Assembly (NCBI RefSeq): GCF_003286085.1
Contig: NW_020825510.1
Location: forward strand, 1-64,000
Direction of reading: 5' to 3'
Length of the DNA: 64,000 bases
Origin: Drosophila persimilis
Taxonomy: Eukaryota > Arthropoda > Insecta > Diptera > Drosophilidae
Below the pieces are notes generated by a model. That model saw nothing but the letters and a program-made list of their open reading frames with translations, was not told where the DNA came from and did not search any database. The position numbers and the translations under genes are program-made. Below are positions 34,615 through 46,380 of this stretch, piece by piece (position 1 is the stretch's first letter; each line of letters starts with the position of its first letter).

Positions 34615-35162
34615 TTTTTTTTTAAGTTCAGAGGAAAGGTAGCATGAGTCTACAAGAAGAATTTACAATCGTTAATATTTTCCGTCATTTACCTCCAGTA
34701 TTTGAACTATTTAAATAGAGGGGGCTTAAGAGGGCTAAGTTCGGGTTTTCAGATACATATATTGTTGTTGAGGAACCAAAATTGAGGCAAAAACAATTGA
34801 GGTCAAGTATTTAAAACAAGACAGTTAAGTAGAAAATTGATTCATTAATCGGATAAAATTATGTGGGCAGGGCTTAGAGATCTAGATATCTAAAAATATT
34901 CGACGGAATATCAAAATTGTTTCTGCTTCGAACTGTATTGGAAAAAGCAATAATGCAGCTGGCTGGATGACAACAAAGCAATAATATAAGTCCAGTCCAC
35001 ATCATTGCAAAGCGACTGTCCCTGCATGGAGCAAACTGAGATCCTCGCCCGCATACAGCCAAAGCATGTCCATTTTCAAGGCGCGGTATGGACGACACAA
35101 AAATGTGACGTGTTTTCGGGAATTAAGAAAAAAAGATTGTTATCCCCCCCTGTATCTTTCAG
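34615..35162. other. TBC1D13 upstream region, copy A
   Basis: Remainder of the T-tract and AT-rich sequence identical in layout to 7890-8438, ending with a polypyrimidine tract and CAG at 35160-35162. A possible 5' exon lies at 35005-35095. No other gene. Confidence 0.55.
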
Positions 35163-36327
35163 TGTAAAAGAGTTCGATGATGCGCTGGCCCAGGATGTGG
35201 TTGACCTAAAGGAGCTGCGCAGACTGACGTTTAATGGTGGGATATCACACTTCTGATAGGCGTAGTAATTCATGGACATGAATCCAATCCAATCCACAGG
35301 TGTGCCCGATGTACAAAGCTTCCGTGCACTCAGCTGGAAACTGCTGTTGGGCTACTTGGGACCAAGACGCAGCAGTTGGACGACCACGCTGGCCCAGAAG
35401 CGAGCCCTGTACCAGCAGTTCATTGAGGAATTGGTACTCCCCCCGGGACACAGCTGCAATGGAGCTGGAGAAGGCGACGGGGACGGGGACGTCGCTGTTG
35501 ATTCAAGGGGCGTTGGCCTACAAGATCATCCGCTTAGCGAGGGGCCAGAAAGCGCCTGGAACACATTCTTCAATGACAACAAATTTCTGCTGCAGATCGG
35601 TAAAGATGTGAGGCGTCTGTGTCCCGACATCTCGTTCTTTCAGCAGCCCACAGAGTATCCCTGTGACATTGTGGTGCACAGTAAAGGCGAGCACGGGCGC
35701 CGGCTTCACAAACGGGTAGTGCCCACGGTGCTCAGCTCGGCGAACGTCCTGGCCTGGGTTACGTACAGGGCATGAATGAGATTGTCGGACCCATCTACTA
35801 TGTGATGGCCTCGGATCCGGATCTCTCGTACCGCGCCCACGCGGAGGCAGACTGTTTCTTCTGCTTCACGGCTCTAATGAGCGAGATACGCGACTTCTTC
35901 ATCAAGACTCTGGACGATGCGGAGGGTGGTATAAAGTTCATGATGGGCCTGCTATCTAACATGCTGAAGACTAAAGATATAGCATCTGAAGAGCCAAGAG
36001 CTGCCTCCGCAGTACTACAGCTTCAGGTGGCTCACCCTCCTGCTCTCGAAGGAGTTTCCACTGCCCGATGTGCTGCGAATTTGGGATTAGGTATACTCGG
36101 ACGAGCAGCGCTTTAATTTTCTCATCAAAATCTGCTGAACCAAGATATTGTAAGCATGCGCTGACTTTCAACTGATTCATTTGCATTTACTGATGTATTT
36201 ACTGATTTATAGAATCCAAAGGGAAGCAATTTTAGAGAACGACTTTGCCTCGAATGTGAAGCTGCTGCAAAACTATCCACCCATTGACATAAACGTTGTG
36301 ATTACTCATGCAGTCTCCCTGGCGTAG
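35163..36327 (+). pseudogene. TBC1D13-like Rab GAP pseudogene, copy A
   Basis: Exons 35163-35236, 35300-36149 and 36213-36327 with GT..AG introns. Motifs in order: Leu-Lys-Glu-Leu-Arg, Leu-Ser-Trp-Lys-Leu-Leu-Leu, Trp-Asn-Thr-Phe-Phe-Asn-Asp, Lys-Asp-Val-Arg-Arg-Leu-Cys-Pro-Asp, Gly-Tyr-Val-Gln-Gly-Met-Asn-Glu, and Phe-Arg-Trp-Leu-Thr-Leu-Leu-Leu (other frame). This order is that of TBC1D13. The piece between His-Ser-Lys and Gly-Leu-Gly-Tyr is much shorter than in the family and frameshifted here. The frameshift near 35975, TAG near 36088 and TGA near 36133 are shared by all copies. A plus-strand AATAAA sits near 36500. Copy A has a 26 bp stretch near 35690 absent from B. Confidence 0.88.
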
Positions 36328-36662
36328 CACTCACTTTTAGTGATACCACAGATATTACATATAATACCCGATTCCGGGTAGAGTCTGACAAAGCAATAAT
36401 CCACAGTGTCTAGTTATCATGTTCAATAGTTGGAAGCCCAGGACCCAACAAAAGATCGAACACTAGCGCTGTTTCTCTGTTTTATACGTTACAATTTCAT
36501 AATAAACGAATGTGCCGCATGTGTTTGTGTGGAGATTAAAAATGCGAAAACATATGTAAAATAGAGTGATCATAGCTCAAGTGTAATTTTGTGTTCGTGT
36601 GTGGCATCGTCAAAAAACACAGTAAAAAATATATATAACATTGGATTCCCGTTAGAGATTGA
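36328..36662. other. Convergent intergenic region, copy A
   Basis: 335 bp between TBC1D13 and aminopeptidase stops. Contains the TBC1D13 polyadenylation signal on plus (near 36500), AT-rich sequence, and near 36645-36661 the ~16 bp missing in C and D. No ORF. Confidence 0.6.
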
Positions 36663-38432
36663 TTACTTGGCCAAACGTGGGGCCGTATCCTTGCAAATCG
36701 TCTGAGCAATAAACTCCACCAGTGTTCGGGTCGGGCGGCCGGCCATTCCCTTGCGCAGATACTCGTATTCGAAGCCCTTTGTCACCATAACATTTGTGGC
36801 ATCCTTTGAGGGAGAAAATCCATAAGATCTGCGCCCCAACAAAGCGCCCCACAATACTCACAATATGCATCCACTGGCCACAGGGCACAAACTCACGGAG
36901 AAAGGCAGCGGCCTTGCAGGGACGTCCACCTCGGTCAATGCCATAGTTCTGCACATCGCTGCGTCCCCCGGCACGCACGGCCTTGCTGTAATATTTCCAC
37001 AATGGGAAGCGCCACACACGATCTCCGGTATGCATGCTGGCGTGCTTGATCTGCTGCCACAGGATCTCCGAGTTGGTAAAGACCCCCGCAGCCGACTCAT
37101 CCAGGGCCTGGCGCATGTAGCCCGAGCAGGTGCCGACGTCAATGATGCACTTGGGACAGAAGTTTTGCGCATACAGCAGGGCGTCTGCCAGGACCAGTAC
37201 ATCCTCGTGATCGGTGCACTGGATCTCGATGGTCTTGCCGTTCATGGACTTGACCATGTCCCCAGTACGGACCGAATTGCAGCCCACTACGTTTTCACAA
37301 AGAGGTATCAGGCCGCGAATGTTGACCTAAGAACAGCATTATTATTCAAGGAGATATCATTTCCGTCCTGAGTACTTACCGGTAAACGCAGGCCAGCCAC
37401 AGCTCGACAACAGGCCACCACAACGGCGGCCCCGGTCATGTCGCCACGCATATGGAAGAGCTCATGTTTCTCTTTCAGGCACAATCCTCCAGCATCGTAA
37501 GTCACGCCTTGGCCCACCAGCACAATGGGGCGCTCCTCGGCACAGGTGCCGTAGTAACTCAGCTCCAGGAAGATGGGTGGCTCGCACGAGGCCTTGCCCA
37601 CAGCCAGGAAGGCGTGCATTGACTGGCTCTCGGCCCAGCCCTCGACCTTGACCTCCACATTGACACCGGATTTGCACAGCACCTCGACGACATTCTGCGC
37701 AAAAGCTGTGGGTGTGAGGAGGTTGGAGGGCATCTCCTGCAGCTGTCTCGTCAGGTTCTGGGCGGCTGCCTTCTGCAGACCAATGCGCCATCCTTCGAGG
37801 TCGCAGACCTCGTCTTTTCTTGCGTATAAGTCCAGCGACGGCACTGGAATCCTGTTCTGTGGGTTACGCAGCTCCTGGTAGAGCCAGATGCCCAATGCGG
37901 CCCCCTCGGCGGCGGACTCGGCGTGGCCGCAGTTTTCAACTTCGATTCTGTCGGTGTCCAGCTCGGCCAGGATACGGCAGGCGGCGGCCACGGAGCGACG
38001 GATCGCCTCCTTCTGTTCGTCGAGCACCTCGTAGGGATTGTAGCCGAGGCACTCCTTGCCGAGGCCGACCACAGCCACCACAGAGTAATAGGGGATGCGC
38101 TCTGGCTCGATCGCGAAGAAAAGGCGAGCCTCGCCCCGCTTGGGCATGGGTCCGGACATGCGGAGGACCTCTAGCAATCGGCCGGCAGTCTTCTGGACAT
38201 TGTACCGCCAACCGGCCGCGGTGAGGACGCCAGCATCATTGCGGTCCGTTTCGTCGGCGAACACGCCGACCACAAGTCCGCGGGATGGAGGATCCGCACA
38301 CATGTCCATCTGCTGGAGCTGCAACATCTGGTTTACCGCCTGCGAGGCGGAGCGGCGCTGGATAGCCTGGGGACGTGGTCGCAGGCGCTGCGGGAAGGCC
38401 TGGGAGACCAGCCGACGTACAACGCCAAGCAT
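36663..38432 (-). CDS. S-Lap-like leucyl aminopeptidase (M17), copy A, intact
   Basis: Three exons: 38432-37380, 37326-36862 and 36803-36663, with introns of 53 and 58 bp, both GT..AG and phase 0; 552 residues, normal for Drosophila sperm LAPs. ATG sits in AAAATAATG. Residues 1-42 are Arg/Gln-rich without acidic residues, as in a mitochondrial presequence. The C-terminal peptidase domain has VGQGVTYD (308-313) and Thr-Asp-His-Glu-Asp-Val (389-394). Metal ligands Asp313, Asp331, Asp390, Glu392 and Lys320 are kept, but the Lys ligand is Gln308 and the catalytic Arg is Val394, so hydrolysis is doubtful. S-Laps are abundant sperm proteins, linked to mitochondrial-derivative paracrystals, and several have lost active-site residues. 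Same protein as copy B. Confidence 0.92.
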
Positions 38433-38735
38433 TATTTTTCGTTAAGCCCACACAATGTACCAAATATCAGAATATACGTATTTCGTGTTCAATTTCTAGC
38501 AATAGAGAATGCCAAATTGAGGCGATGAATGTACTCCATGAGAAAGTGACACTCACTTCAAGGGCTATTTGGTCAGGAAATTCGAAAGGATCAGAATCTA
38601 AAAACGAGTGGACATCGGCCCTTCACTCACTACTGTTTTGGTTTGGCTGTCCTCGGAGGAGTAAACATGTCGAGTATGTATATCTTTGACAAATGGGGCT
38701 AACAAATCATGAACTCTTGAAGGGCCATGGTACTC
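38433..38735 (-). promoter_or_regulatory. Upstream region of aminopeptidase copy A
   Basis: About 300 bp of AT-rich sequence before the start codon. No clear TATA box. The minus strand also shows a short open stretch ending at a stop at 38598 (about 45 residues, unrecognised) that might be the tail of a lost neighbouring gene. The homologous stretch is deleted in copy C. Confidence 0.4.
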
Positions 38736-39200
38736 AAATAGATGTGGCTCTGGATGAGTGTAACTTCCAGAAGGAAGAATTTTCGTCCTATGAGCGTCCT
38801 TGATGAGCACCTAGATATCAGAGACCATGAAAGCTAGAGCAACCAAATTGTATATCCAGACACCTGGACCCGTCCGCCCCCACAAAGACCAAAAATCTGT
38901 GGCATTCACAATTAACGCAGAATCGTAGAGAACGCCATATTTACTAGACTGTCAAATGTGGATGAGATCGGATCGTTATTATAACGACCAAATCGCCTTC
39001 CACGCGCTTACTCATTCTCTCTCGATCTCTCTATCCATCTCACACACTCTTTCTCGTGCAGTGTGTTCGCTCTGGCGGAGGGAAGCGAGACAGAACGGCG
39101 GGCTTTTGTGTAAGAAAGAGAGAGAGGGAGAAAAGTTCCACTCTCCTATCTCATGACAAGTGCGAGCATAATTCAGAGTTAATTTCGTTCCCGCTCGCTA
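38736..39200. repeat. Old, diverged helentron fragment, copy A
   Basis: Same fragment as 11324-11765, with a few more bases on the left ('ggatgagtgtaacttccaga' near 38750, the degraded form of the helentron's 'gtaacgtccagaagg'). Contains CTCTGGCGGAGG near 39070. Confidence 0.65.
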
Positions 39201-39234
39201 AAGAATCTTTTTTGTATAAGTGGGTGATAAAAAA

Positions 39235-39720
39235 GAAAGGTTTTTAAAATCAAAACGTTAGAGAATACAATTTATTTGGCATACGCCTAACTTTTAAAAT
39301 ATTTCAGCGAAAAATAAGTTTAATTTTACAATAAGGCATTGCCGTTACAAAGTGCCGTGACTAAATGATTCCTTTAAAGTTTCGATACTGCATCATTAAT
39401 TCCTGAAAATTTAGAATAGTTTTTCTAAAATAAAGAGACCGAAAAACTTGGGTGACTGCAAATTTGTATTTTTCGACGACGAAAAAAAAAGGAGTGCGTG
39501 CGTTCGTTTTCATAGATTTTTCTCGACTTCTCTTCATATATTCAAACAATTTCTTCTGCGCCTATCTTACCTACGGTTGCAAAGCGGGGCGAATTCGCCA
39601 AGAGCGAGAGAGCGAGAGAGCGAGCTTATATTGCGCTCCCGCTTTGCCCTAGCCTAACTTACACTAGACTTCATAAAATACGATCCTAATAACAATTATT
39701 ATACGCCAAATGGCGCTACA
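39235..39720 (-). mobile_element. BEL2 3' LTR (probable), copy A
   Basis: TGTAGCGCC at 39720 on the minus strand, same relation to the integrase stop as in copy C. Contains a tandem duplication of an AGAGCGAG unit near 39600-39620. Confidence 0.5.
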
Positions 39721-39747
39721 CCGGCCCCGTTGAAGGCCTGGAAGGCT

Positions 39748-41571
39748 TCAAGCCAGTGGCAGAAGAGCCAACTTGTGGATTGGCCTCCTGAACGTGGCTC
39801 CGCTGCTCGTCCTTAGGTCGACCACTCTGACCCTTCCGTCCTGCCCGGCGGTTGTAACGACCACCCTTCCGAGGAGCCCCTGTTGAGGGGGCAGGTTGTC
39901 CTCGGCGACGATTACGAGGTCGCCTTCCTTGATGTTTGGTTCCTCCTGGTGCCACTTGAATCTTATTTGCAATCCCAGCACATACTCCCGGGACCATCGC
40001 TGCCAGAACATTTGCCTGGCTGACGAGACAAGCCGCCATCGCTTTAAGCAGCTCAGACCCTCCTGGTCCGGGGTCCTGGGTGCTGGGGGTGCGATGAGCG
40101 GCCCGCCTGTCAGCAGGTGCCCGGGAGTCAGCATGTCTCCGTCGCTTGGGTCTGGGCTTAGGGGTCCTAGCGGGCGCGAGTTGAGTACCGCCTCGATCCC
40201 GACCATCACGGTCTCCAGCTCCTCTGCGGTGAGGAGAGCGCTTCCGACTGCCCGTAGGAGTAGGCCCTTGGCAGACTTCACACCGGCCTCCCAAAGTCCG
40301 CCCATGTGCGGTGCTCGAGGCGGTATGAAGGCAATCTCGCACCTGCTTCTTGACGCAAATTCGCGTATCGCGTCCGCTTCCGCCTCTATCTTCCTCCGCA
40401 GTTCGCTGAAGTGGCGACTTGCTCCGACGAAATTTGTCGCGTTGTCGCAGTTCACGCGTTGCGGACATCCTCGACGACCGACGAACCTTTGGAATGCCAA
40501 CAAGAAGGAATTAGTCGTCAAATCGGAGACAATTTCTAAATGAACCGCCTTGGACGCAAAACAGACAAATAACGCTATTTAGGACTTATAAGGGGGCCTT
40601 CCACGAATTTTCAGAGTCGTATAGACTGGGCCACAAAAATCAACGCCACATACTGAAAATGGGCGGAGAGCACGGAGCCGGTCTGCGGGTAAGTTGCCCA
40701 TCATTTGGGTCTGGAGTAGCGGCTTGCATTTAAAGCAACGAATACATGACCTAACTGTCGCCCTGCAGACCGCCTGAGCATTCACTATCCAAATGCGTTG
40801 TCTAAGGATACTCACGAGTGCTCGTGGGCCGGCATGAAAACTCGTTTGATGCAGATAGCGAACGTATGTCTGCACAAACTGCGAGCGTTTTGTCAATAAA
40901 AAGGGAAACTTGGCATTATATGACATAGGAGCGTTAACTAGTCGCCTTCCAACTCGCAACAACGAAAAAGAGCACCATGTCCCAGCCTCTTCATGGATGA
41001 AGGGATTCAAGCGCTGAAGACTGGGGCCTAACTTGGTGCCTTTACGAACCCTTTCAATATCTTCTTGAGACTCATTTTTCTGTGTTATTTCGACTATTTT
41101 TAGAAACGCCTCGTCGTATTCTACGGATGACGGAATTTTTCCAAAGTTGAGACTTTTGTCTTTGCATTTTCGGATGAAGCGGAACACGAAAACGAACACT
41201 CTTAGCAGTTTGAGGTGTGACGAGTATCCCTCGATTGCCGCGCCGGTCAATGTGACCGATTTCTTCCGACTTTCCATCTGTATCTCTTCTTCGGAAAGCT
41301 CGAAGTGTGGATTTCTGGGCCAGCTCTCTTCTTCAAACTTTAAGAACTCTGGTCCACCAAACCAGATCGACTGCACGATTTCCTCTACGTCACAACCTCT
41401 CGAAACTATGTCTGCTGGGTTCTGTTTTGTTGGCACATGCCGCCACGTAGCTTCACTTGACCACTCTTGAATCTCCGCTACTCGGTTCGCAACGAATGTT
41501 GACAACGACGAAGGGTGGGATCTGATCCAATGAAGAGTAACTTCTGAATCTGACCAGAATATCACTTTCTT
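39748..41571 (-). mobile_element. BEL2 integrase and RNase H, copy A (truncated)
   Basis: RNase H tail and connector 40579-41565, then integrase 39748-40578. A nonsense codon near 40577 (Tyr to stop, absent in B) splits it. The DDE residues are kept, with Glu in Gly-Gly-Leu-Trp-Glu-Ala-Gly near 40290. The element ends abruptly at about 41571 inside RNase H. RT, protease and gag are absent. The breakpoint is identical in copy B. Confidence 0.82.
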
Positions 41572-42460
41572 TTTTTTACCAATATATACCCGCTTTGGGT
41601 TGAGGGCTCTCAGTGCTCCAACTGGGGAGGAGCTGAGAGGCTGGGGTGTGAGCCGCCAGCAACCAAGCGCGTTGCTTTATTATTTCAGTTTGTGGGCAGT
41701 ATATGTCTTAATTTAATATATGTACATTTTTGTTCTTTGTTTTTACAATTCAACTTTAAACGACACTCAAACACACTGGTACATTTGATGGCACAATAAT
41801 TTACAAACATATAAACTGCAGCAACGAAACACTTGTAACCTCGACTAGGCCCGCAGTCAGCAGGGGGGGAAAGGGAAAAAGAGAAAAAGAGAGAGACAAA
41901 ATATTCGGCACTTTGACGGAGAGACTAAACCTCGAACACGACTCGACTCCACAACGTTCACGACACGACGTTTCTTTTGGATAGAGATCCAGACTCGAGA
42001 CCATTCCACGATCGGGGCAAAAGGCTCCAAAAGTACGAATTGTCAAGAGGGTGTCAAGTGTGTGTGTGTGCGGTGTGAGTCAAGAAAGTAAAGTGGGGCC
42101 ACGCTCAAAAGTATGCTGTCTCTTCTTTGTAATTCTCCCTAACTTTAAATTTGATTTGCAATCCCCTGTGAGTTTGTCAACTTGATGTTTTGTTGGCTGT
42201 AATGCGGTATGTGGTCTTCAGTCCCCTCTACTACCGTTGCCGCCTGCTGAGGGCAGACGACTAGGAATGTAACATGTACATGTGGGCGGGCAGTTTATAG
42301 GGGGCGTAGTTGATTTATGCGAAGACTAGCATTTTTGGCTCAATTTAGGCCGTAGTGGTGGTGTGTGGCGGCAACTGATGCTGATTTGAAAGTCGATTTG
42401 AAACCGATAATCAATTGTCAGCACCGTTGCCGCCGAAGATTTATCACAGATTGTGATAAT
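41572..42460. repeat. Unrecognised segment U, copy A
   Basis: Joined to the BEL2 breakpoint. It starts with a T-run and 'accaatatatacccgc', then has a G-rich run near 41863-41869, purine-rich AGAGAGAC and a (GT)n run near 42058-42070. No substantial ORF. Repeated at 56040-56940 with the same left junction. It may be part of another transposon. Confidence 0.6.
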
Positions 42461-43590
42461 TATACCCGATACTCAAAATGAGTATTGGGGTATATTAGAT
42501 TTGTGGTAAAAGTGGATGTGTGTAACGTCCAGAAGGAATCGTTTCCGACCGCATAAAGTATATATATTCTTGATCAGCATCAATAGCCGAGTCGATTGAG
42601 CCATGTCTGTCTGTCCGTCTGTCCGTCTGTCCGTCTGTCCGTCCGTCCGTCTGTCCGTCTGTCCGTCCCCTTCAGCGCCTAATGCTCAAAGACTATAAGA
42701 GCTAGAGCAACGATGTTTTGGATCCAGACTTCTGTGATATGTCACTGCTACAAAAATATTTCAAAACTTTGCCCCGCCCACTTCCGCCCCCACAAAGGGC
42801 GAAAATCTGTGGCATCCACAATTTTAAAGATACGAGAAAACTAAAAACGCAGAATCGTAGAGAATTACCATATCTTTTAGACTGCAGAAACTGAATTGGA
42901 TCGTATTATTATTATAGCCAGCATCAAGAAAACAATTTCATTTTTTCTCGCCCTGTCTCTCTCTAACACACACGTAGCATAGGCGGCTTTGCTTAGAGTA
43001 AAACATTAGCGCCTAGATCTCAGAGACTATAAAAGCTAGAGCAACCAAATTTGGTATCCACACTCCTAATATATCAGACCGAGACGAGTTTGTTTCAAAA
43101 TTTCGCCACACCCCCTTCCGCCCCCGCAAAGGATGCAAATCTGGGGATATTCACAAATCTCAAAGACTATTAACGCTAGAGTAACCAAATTTGGAATCCG
43201 CACTTCTCTTAGATCTCACTATAAAACGTGTATCTCAAAATTTCGCCCCACCCCCTTCCGCCCACACAAAGGACGAAAATCTGTTGCATCCACAATATTG
43301 CAGATTCGAGAAAACTAAACACGGGGAATCATAGATAATGACCATATCTATCAGATTGGTGAATCTGGATCAGATCAGATAATTTTTGTAGCCAAAAGGA
43401 ACAAATCAATTTGCAGTGGCTACGCAGCGCGTGACATCACGCTCAGACTGATTTTCTGTCTCTCTCGCACGCACTCTTTGTCGTGTCGTTTAATTTTAGC
43501 GGCGTCTGCCGGAGGAAAGCCATACTGACTTAGTATCGGGTATAACTGTAGAGTTGCGGTGTCCGCAGCAACTCACAACGTTCCCCCTCG
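42461..43590 (+). mobile_element. Helentron H5
   Basis: Complete, with hairpin at 42461 and CCCCCTCG terminus at 43590, very similar to H4. Long (GTCY)n near 42605-42668. The left flank belongs to segment U, but the right flank is segment V rather than the continuation of U seen in copy B. Confidence 0.9.
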
Positions 43591-44461
43591 TTTAATAATG
43601 CATATTTACATTTTTAGTTATAGTGAAAAAAAGTATTAAGCATATTTTATTTAAGAAAACGGCGTTTCACGACTAAAAAAAATTTTGATTTAAATAAAAA
43701 TAAAATCGTTTAAAGGTTTCCGTAAATTATTGCCGAAATCCTTGTCTAGAAGCAAGGTTAACGCCTCGTTAAGTGAGATATGTGCCGGCTTTCCGACTGG
43801 GTCCCGTACAGCCTTACGAACTTAGTTAGCATATTTGGACATAAAGATAAATGTATTGAAACAAAGGCTTGTGGCCAATCCACATATTTTCGTTCAAACA
43901 TCTTTGAATTTTACCGGCATTTGTTCCGGTATGTTGCCAAACGGTAACAAATTTTCTTGCTGGTATCTTCAAAAGCTTTATTAATTCATATGATATGTCG
44001 CCTTGAGATCCGTTTTCAAATAATTGATAATTTTACCCTTCTCTGAATTCCATTCCGCAAACAAATCTGCATTTTCGAATTTGAGGTTATGCTCTATTAA
44101 TGCCAATTCCAAAAATTGTGGTAAAAAGTGGCATTTCTAACTATATATACTTCAAAAAGAATTTATTAATCTACGACACAGAAAAGGTTTCAGGGTGGGA
44201 CCAGGTAGGACTCACTTTGTACACCTTTTCAAAAATTAGTTTTCATTACAAGTTGGCACATGTTGAAGGCCTCACTTTAACCTTCAATTACGAAGACATC
44301 AGAACTACTAGAGACAGTTAAAAACTCAAAACACGTAGTAAGAACCCGACAGATTAAGATTCATCAAAAAAATTTAATCACGTCTTGGCGTTTTTCAATT
44401 TTTGAGATATCTAAAGTGGTTATTAATTTGCCACTTTTTCCCTTCACGTGGTTTACTATAA
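43591..44461 (-). repeat. Unrecognised segment V with decayed coding potential, copy 1
   Basis: 870 bp between two helentrons. The left 510 bp recur at 63446-64000. On the minus strand, protein-like stretches without stops lie in different frames (about 44110-43970, 43990-43815, 43830-43700), consistent with a frameshifted remnant of a coding region, perhaps a transposase. I do not recognise the family. A plus-strand ORF at 44100-44321 is short and unsupported. Confidence 0.5.
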
Positions 44462-45545
44462 CGAGGGGGAACGTTGTGGGGGAACACCGCAACTCTAGAG
44501 TTATACCCGATACTAAGTCAGTATGGCTCTCCTCCGGCAGAGGCCGCTAATATTAAACGACACGACAAAGAGTGCGTGCGAGAGAGACAGAAAATCAGTC
44601 TGAGCGTGACGTCACGCGCTGCGTAGCCACTGCAAATTGATTTGTTTCCTTTGGCTATAAAAATGATCTAATCTGATCCAGATTCAGCAATCTGATAGAT
44701 ATGGTCGGTATCTATGATTCTGCGTTTTTAGTTTTCTCAAATCTGCAATATTGTGAATGCAACAGATTTTCGTCCTTTGTGGGGGCGGAAGGGGGTGGGG
44801 CGAAATTTTGAGATATACGTTTTATAGTGAGATCTAACAGGAGTGCGGATACCAAATTTGGTTACTCTAGCCTTAATAGTCTCTTAGATTTGTGGATGCC
44901 CCAGATTTTCGTCGTTTTCGGGGGCGGAAGGGGGTGTGGCAAAATTTGGACACGAAACGGATAAGGTCCGATATCACAGGAGTGTGGATACCAAATTTGG
45001 TTGCTCTGGCTCTTATGGGATCTGAGAAACCTGTGTGTTAGAGAGAGAGACAGAGCGAGAAGGAATGAAATTGTTTTCTTGATTCAGGCTATAATAATTA
45101 TACGATCTGGTGGAGATTTTGCACTCTAGAAGATATAGTCATCTTCTACGATTCCGCGTTTTTAGTTTTCTCGTATCGTCGAAATTGTGGATGCCACAGA
45201 TTTTCGTCCTTTGTGGGGGCGGAAGTGGGCGGGGCGAAGTTTTGAAATATTTTTGTAGCAGTGACATATCACAGAAGTCTGGATCCAAAACATGGTTGCT
45301 CTAGCTCTTATAGTCTTTGCTAGGCGCCGCTAGGACGGGACGGACGGACGGACGGACGGACGGATGGACGGACGGACGGACGGACAGACGGACAGACAGA
45401 CAGGGCTCAATCGACTCGGCTATTGATGCTGATCAAGAATATGTATACTTTATGGAGTCGGAAACGATTCCTTCTGGACGTTACACACATCCACTTTCAC
45501 CACAAATCTAATATACCCCAATACTCATTTTGAGTATCGGGTATA
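44462..45545 (-). mobile_element. Helentron H6
   Basis: Same subtype as H3, with its own deletions: the left hairpin is shortened ('gttgtgggggaacaccgc') and about 50 bp is missing near 45028. Right flank identical to H3, marking unit B's left border. Confidence 0.88.
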
Positions 45546-45795
45546 AAAATCAGCAAGTCAAGTGGAAAATAGATTCATTAATCGGATAAAATTATGTGCG
45601 CATGGTTAAATGTTCTATATAGCTAATAATATTCGACGGAATACCAAAATATAGCAATATAGTTTCCAATCCTTGGATCCTCCGATTAACCTATTATAAG
45701 CCAAGGGGATATTTCAATTTTCCCCCGAAAATAATGAAAATTTATTAATGTTACCGCAGTTCAGGTGAAAGATATTGTTAATGTGTGTGTGTGTG
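45546..45795. other. Flank resembling the TBC1D13 upstream region, copy B
   Basis: Near-identical to 28354-28605. (GT)n at 45782-45802. No gene. Confidence 0.6.
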
Positions 45796-46356
45796 TGTGT
45801 GTAGGAAGCTGGGTTGCATTCGGTACATAAACCGTCTACAGTTTGGTCGTCGCAACTAGAACTTGAACCAGTTGGACTGCGGAGTGGGTATCCTACGGTG
45901 CGCAAGGGAGGATCTGAAGACACGGCGACAGCCCCTGATGATTGCGATGGAAGATGAGTGACAGGCAGCTATGGTACTTTTTCTGATACTGAGTTTTATT
46001 GAACAAATGCATCTCCTTATATAGCTAGCAGTGGTACTCTTATTCTATGGGAAGGAACGCACAGGCTCCTTGTGAGTGTATTTTTAGATTGGGTACACTT
46101 ACTCTGTGCGGGGGTTACATTTCAGTGCATTTACTTAGGTACTTGGCAGCAATAAAGTAAATAGTTTATTGCTTGATCCCTTTTGGTGGGTTCGAGTATA
46201 CAAGTGCTATTGTCTATTCTTAGTTGCTAATGTATTTTTCGTGTCGTCATATTCATTCACATGAAGTGACATGGACAATTTTATTTATGAGTATTTGTGT
46301 ATGAGATTGCACTGTATATTCCTAATATTCATTAAATACATGTCTGTGGCTGAACA
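45796..46356 (-). mobile_element. BEL1 3' LTR, copy B
   Basis: TGTTCAGCCACAGACATG at 46356 on the minus strand, with TATATAAGG and AATAAA at the same offsets as copy A. Near-identical to 28606-29166. Confidence 0.7.
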
Positions 46357-46380
46357 TTCTCCCGGCCGTTGAACTGGTGT

